The position numbers and the translations under genes are program-made. A stretch of 7,260 bases of DNA from an uncultured Cloacibacillus sp. (GTDB lineage: Bacteria > Synergistota > Synergistia > Synergistales > Synergistaceae). Where the stretch lies: assembly GCA_934511335.1 (NCBI GenBank), contig CAKSWL010000099.1, forward strand, positions 1 to 7,260, given 5' to 3'. Shown here in pieces: positions 5,512-7,260 of the stretch; the stretch's first letter is position 1; each line of letters begins with the position of its first letter. The notes under the pieces were generated by a model that saw nothing but the letters and a program-made list of their open reading frames with translations, made no database searches and was not told the DNA's origin.

Positions 5512-6792
5512 ATGGAGACTAAAGGTTTGAAAAAATTGGCAGAAAAGATGATCGTGCGCGGCGGAAGAAGGCTCAGCGGGACAATCTCCGTTCAGGGCGC
5601 CAAAAACGCCGCTCTGCCTGTGATGGCGGCCTCTATCCTCTTAAGTGGGCAGACGCTGAGGCTGGAGGGAGTCCCCGACCTCTATGACGTCCATACAATG
5701 TGCGACCTGCTGCGAAATCTCGGAGCCGCGGTGGACTTCAGCGACCACTGCATGACGATCGACGTGCCGGAGGAGCTTAACTGTGAGACGCCGGTCGATC
5801 TGGTGCGCAAGATGCGCGCCTCGTCGCTCGTGCTCGGACCGCTGGTGGCGCGCTGCGGGCGGGCGCTGCTTCCCCTTCCGGGGGGCTGCGTGCTCGGCAG
5901 CCGGCCCCTTGATTTCCACCTCAAAGGCCTTGCTAAGATGGGGGCCGAGATCGAGCTCAAAGGCGGCGCGGTGACGGCGACCGCCGGCCGTCTCAAAGGT
6001 ACTACGATAACCCTTGACTTCCCCTCGGTGGGAGCTACGGAAAACCTCATGATGGCGGCGGCCCTCGCCGAAGGCACCACCTTTATAGAAAACGCCGCGA
6101 AGGAGCCCGAAATCGTGAACCTCGCGGAGATCCTGCGCCTCATGGGGGCCCCCGTGAAGGGCGACGGTACGGAGACGATCCGCGTCACCGGCATGGAATC
6201 TCTTCACTCGGCGAGCGGCGAAATCATCCCCGACCGCATCGAAGCGGCGACATACCTCATGGCGGGCGTGATAACTAACGGCAGCGTCACGGTGCGGGGC
6301 ATAACGCCGAACTGTATGGAGGCGATTCTCAGCAAACTGCGGGAAGCCGGCGTCGAAATCGATACCTTCGGCAGCGAGATCACCGCCAAATGGGTGGCCC
6401 CGCTCAAGGGCGTGACGATCAAGACGATGCCCTATCCCGGCTTTCCGACGGATACCCAGCCGCAGCTGATGGCCGTGCTCACGCTTGCGGGCGGCACCAG
6501 CGTCATTCACGAGAGCGTCTTTGACTCACGCCTGCTGCACATCAACGAATTTAAAAAGATGGGGGCCAAGATAGAGGTACAGGACAACATTGCGATCGTT
6601 ACCGGAGTCGCCAAGCTCAACGGCGCCGAGGTCCATTCATCCAACCTTCGCGCGGGCGCGGCGCTGATACTGCTTGCCCTCGCCGCCGAAGACGAGACGA
6701 CGATCTGCGACCTGCAGCACGTCTGGCGCGGGTACGAGGGGCTTGTTGAAAAGCTGCGCGCGCTCGGCGCGGATATAGAATTTGCGGAGTAG
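5512..6792 (+). CDS. murA: UDP-N-acetylglucosamine 1-carboxyvinyltransferase
   Basis: MurA adds enolpyruvate from PEP to UDP-GlcNAc, the committed cytosolic step of peptidoglycan synthesis. The 426-residue frame covers both EPSP-synthase-like domains. Seen are QGAKNAALPV (28-37, Lys31/Asn32), MRASSLVLGP (101-110), the catalytic loop GGCVLGSRP (124-132) with Cys126 (equivalent to E. coli Cys115, the fosfomycin target), FPTDTQPQ (311-318, with Asp314), and RGYEGLVEKLRALGA (406-420). Cys rather than Asp in the loop predicts fosfomycin sensitivity of the enzyme. The ATG at 5512 abuts the wecB stop codon (translational coupling likely), but its Shine-Dalgarno AAGGAGAG (5491-5498) is 13 bases away. 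A TTG at 5527, 9 bases after GGAG (5514-5517), would give 421 residues, closer to the usual 417-420; the start is therefore open within 15 bases. Confidence 0.96.
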   Translation: METKGLKKLAEKMIVRGGRRLSGTISVQGAKNAALPVMAASILLSGQTLRLEGVPDLYDVHTMCDLLRNLGAAVDFSDHCMTIDVPEELNCETPVDLVRKMRASSLVLGPLVARCGRALLPLPGGCVLGSRPLDFHLKGLAKMGAEIELKGGAVTATAGRLKGTTITLDFPSVGATENLMMAAALAEGTTFIENAAKEPEIVNLAEILRLMGAPVKGDGTETIRVTGMESLHSASGEIIPDRIEAATYLMAGVITNGSVTVRGITPNCMEAILSKLREAGVEIDTFGSEITAKWVAPLKGVTIKTMPYPGFPTDTQPQLMAVLTLAGGTSVIHESVFDSRLLHINEFKKMGAKIEVQDNIAIVTGVAKLNGAEVHSSNLRAGAALILLALAAEDETTICDLQHVWRGYEGLVEKLRALGADIEFAE

Positions 6793-6816
6793 CAGATGAC
6801 GGAGGGGTAGTGCGGG

Positions 6817-7260
6817 ATGGCAGAAGAGAGACAGTCGATAGCTAACGTCAAAACATCCGCCTTTGTGGGCGCGGCCGGCACCGGCAAAAGCCAGAGGGCC
6901 CAGCTCGTCGCTTCGCTGGTCGACGCCGATTATATAATAGACGACGGACTCGTCATCCATAAGGGCAGCATCGTCTGCGGAAAGAGCGCGAAATCAGAAC
7001 GGAACCAGGTGAGCGCCATCAGGCGCGCGATCTTCGAGTTTGACGACCACCGCAAGGAGGTCATCGACTATTTCCGCTCCGCCGCCCCCTGCTCCGTGAT
7101 GGTCATCGCCACCTCCGACAACATGGCGCTGCGGATACTGTGCAAGCTGGGCCTGCCCGCACCGGAACAGATCGTGCACATCGAAGACGTCGCCACGCCG
7201 GAAGAGATTTTGAAGGCGCGCCGTGAACGTTTCAGCAAGGGACAGCATGTGATACCGGTC
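6817..7260 (+). CDS. P-loop NTPase-like protein of unknown function, cut by the window end
   Basis: The frame is open from the ATG at 6817 to the last base (148 codons, no stop) and so is easily missed by ORF callers. GGAGGGG at 6801-6807 lies 9 bases before the ATG and 24 bases separate it from murA, so it is in the same operon. A Walker A loop GAAGTGKS (18-25, Lys24/Ser25) sits near the N-terminus. Other distinct segments are YIIDDGLVI (39-47), GKSAKSERNQVSAIRRAIF (55-73), a buried strand VMVIATSDNM (94-103), HIEDVATPEEI (121-131) and GQHVIPV (142-148). From memory, the pattern resembles uncharacterised P-loop proteins of Clostridia-type and related bacteria whose C-terminus carries an Asp23/Gls24-like domain; that part would lie beyond the window, so I cannot confirm it. 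The function is unknown; nucleotide binding is likely. Confidence 0.82.
   Translation, partial: MAEERQSIANVKTSAFVGAAGTGKSQRAQLVASLVDADYIIDDGLVIHKGSIVCGKSAKSERNQVSAIRRAIFEFDDHRKEVIDYFRSAAPCSVMVIATSDNMALRILCKLGLPAPEQIVHIEDVATPEEILKARRERFSKGQHVIPV

Noticed and set aside
5641..6510. Long minus-strand open frame (289 codons) opposite murA
   Set aside because: It lies wholly antisense to a certain gene, is rich in His/Arg/Ala as expected from GC-biased third positions, and has no family motif.

Overview
The window reads as ordinary chromosomal DNA of a GC-rich, diderm-type anaerobic bacterium. All recognisable genes lie on the + strand, are packed closely and have good Shine-Dalgarno sites; two use TTG starts. 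The combination of MeaB, WecA/WecB and an RpiB-uracil phosphoribosyltransferase fusion, plus an oxidoreductase resembling those of lipid A/LPS sugar pathways, suggests a Synergistota member (Cloacibacillus/Synergistes-like). This is inference from gene content and composition, not a database result. No mobile element, rRNA, tRNA or CRISPR array was seen.

Layout. (1) Positions 1-750: the C-terminal three quarters of a Gfo/Idh/MocA-family dehydrogenase, closed by a clear intrinsic terminator at 794-821. (2) Positions 854-3234: a second group, with a 78-residue two-helix membrane protein, meaB, and a single reading frame fusing ribose-5-phosphate isomerase B to uracil phosphoribosyltransferase. 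(3) Positions 3235-3476: a 242-base gap with a dense set of competing GC-rich stems (including a C(UUCG)G hairpin and a possible pseudoknot), followed by a TATAAT box. (4) Positions 3477-7260: a tight envelope operon of wecA, wecB and murA, then the start of a P-loop protein that runs off the end.

How the genes fit together. WecA, WecB and MurA all use UDP-GlcNAc: to start a lipid-linked glycan, to make UDP-ManNAc, and to commit to peptidoglycan. The first gene may also act on UDP-GlcNAc if it is GnnA-like. The middle group is metabolic: MeaB guards a B12-dependent acyl-CoA mutase encoded elsewhere. The fusion enzyme joins ribose-5-phosphate supply (the PRPP precursor) to a PRPP-consuming uracil salvage step.

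The points most worth a second look are the RpiB-Upp fusion, the hairpin that presents its ribosome-binding site, the switch-like structured gap before wecA, and the uncharacterised P-loop protein beside murA.
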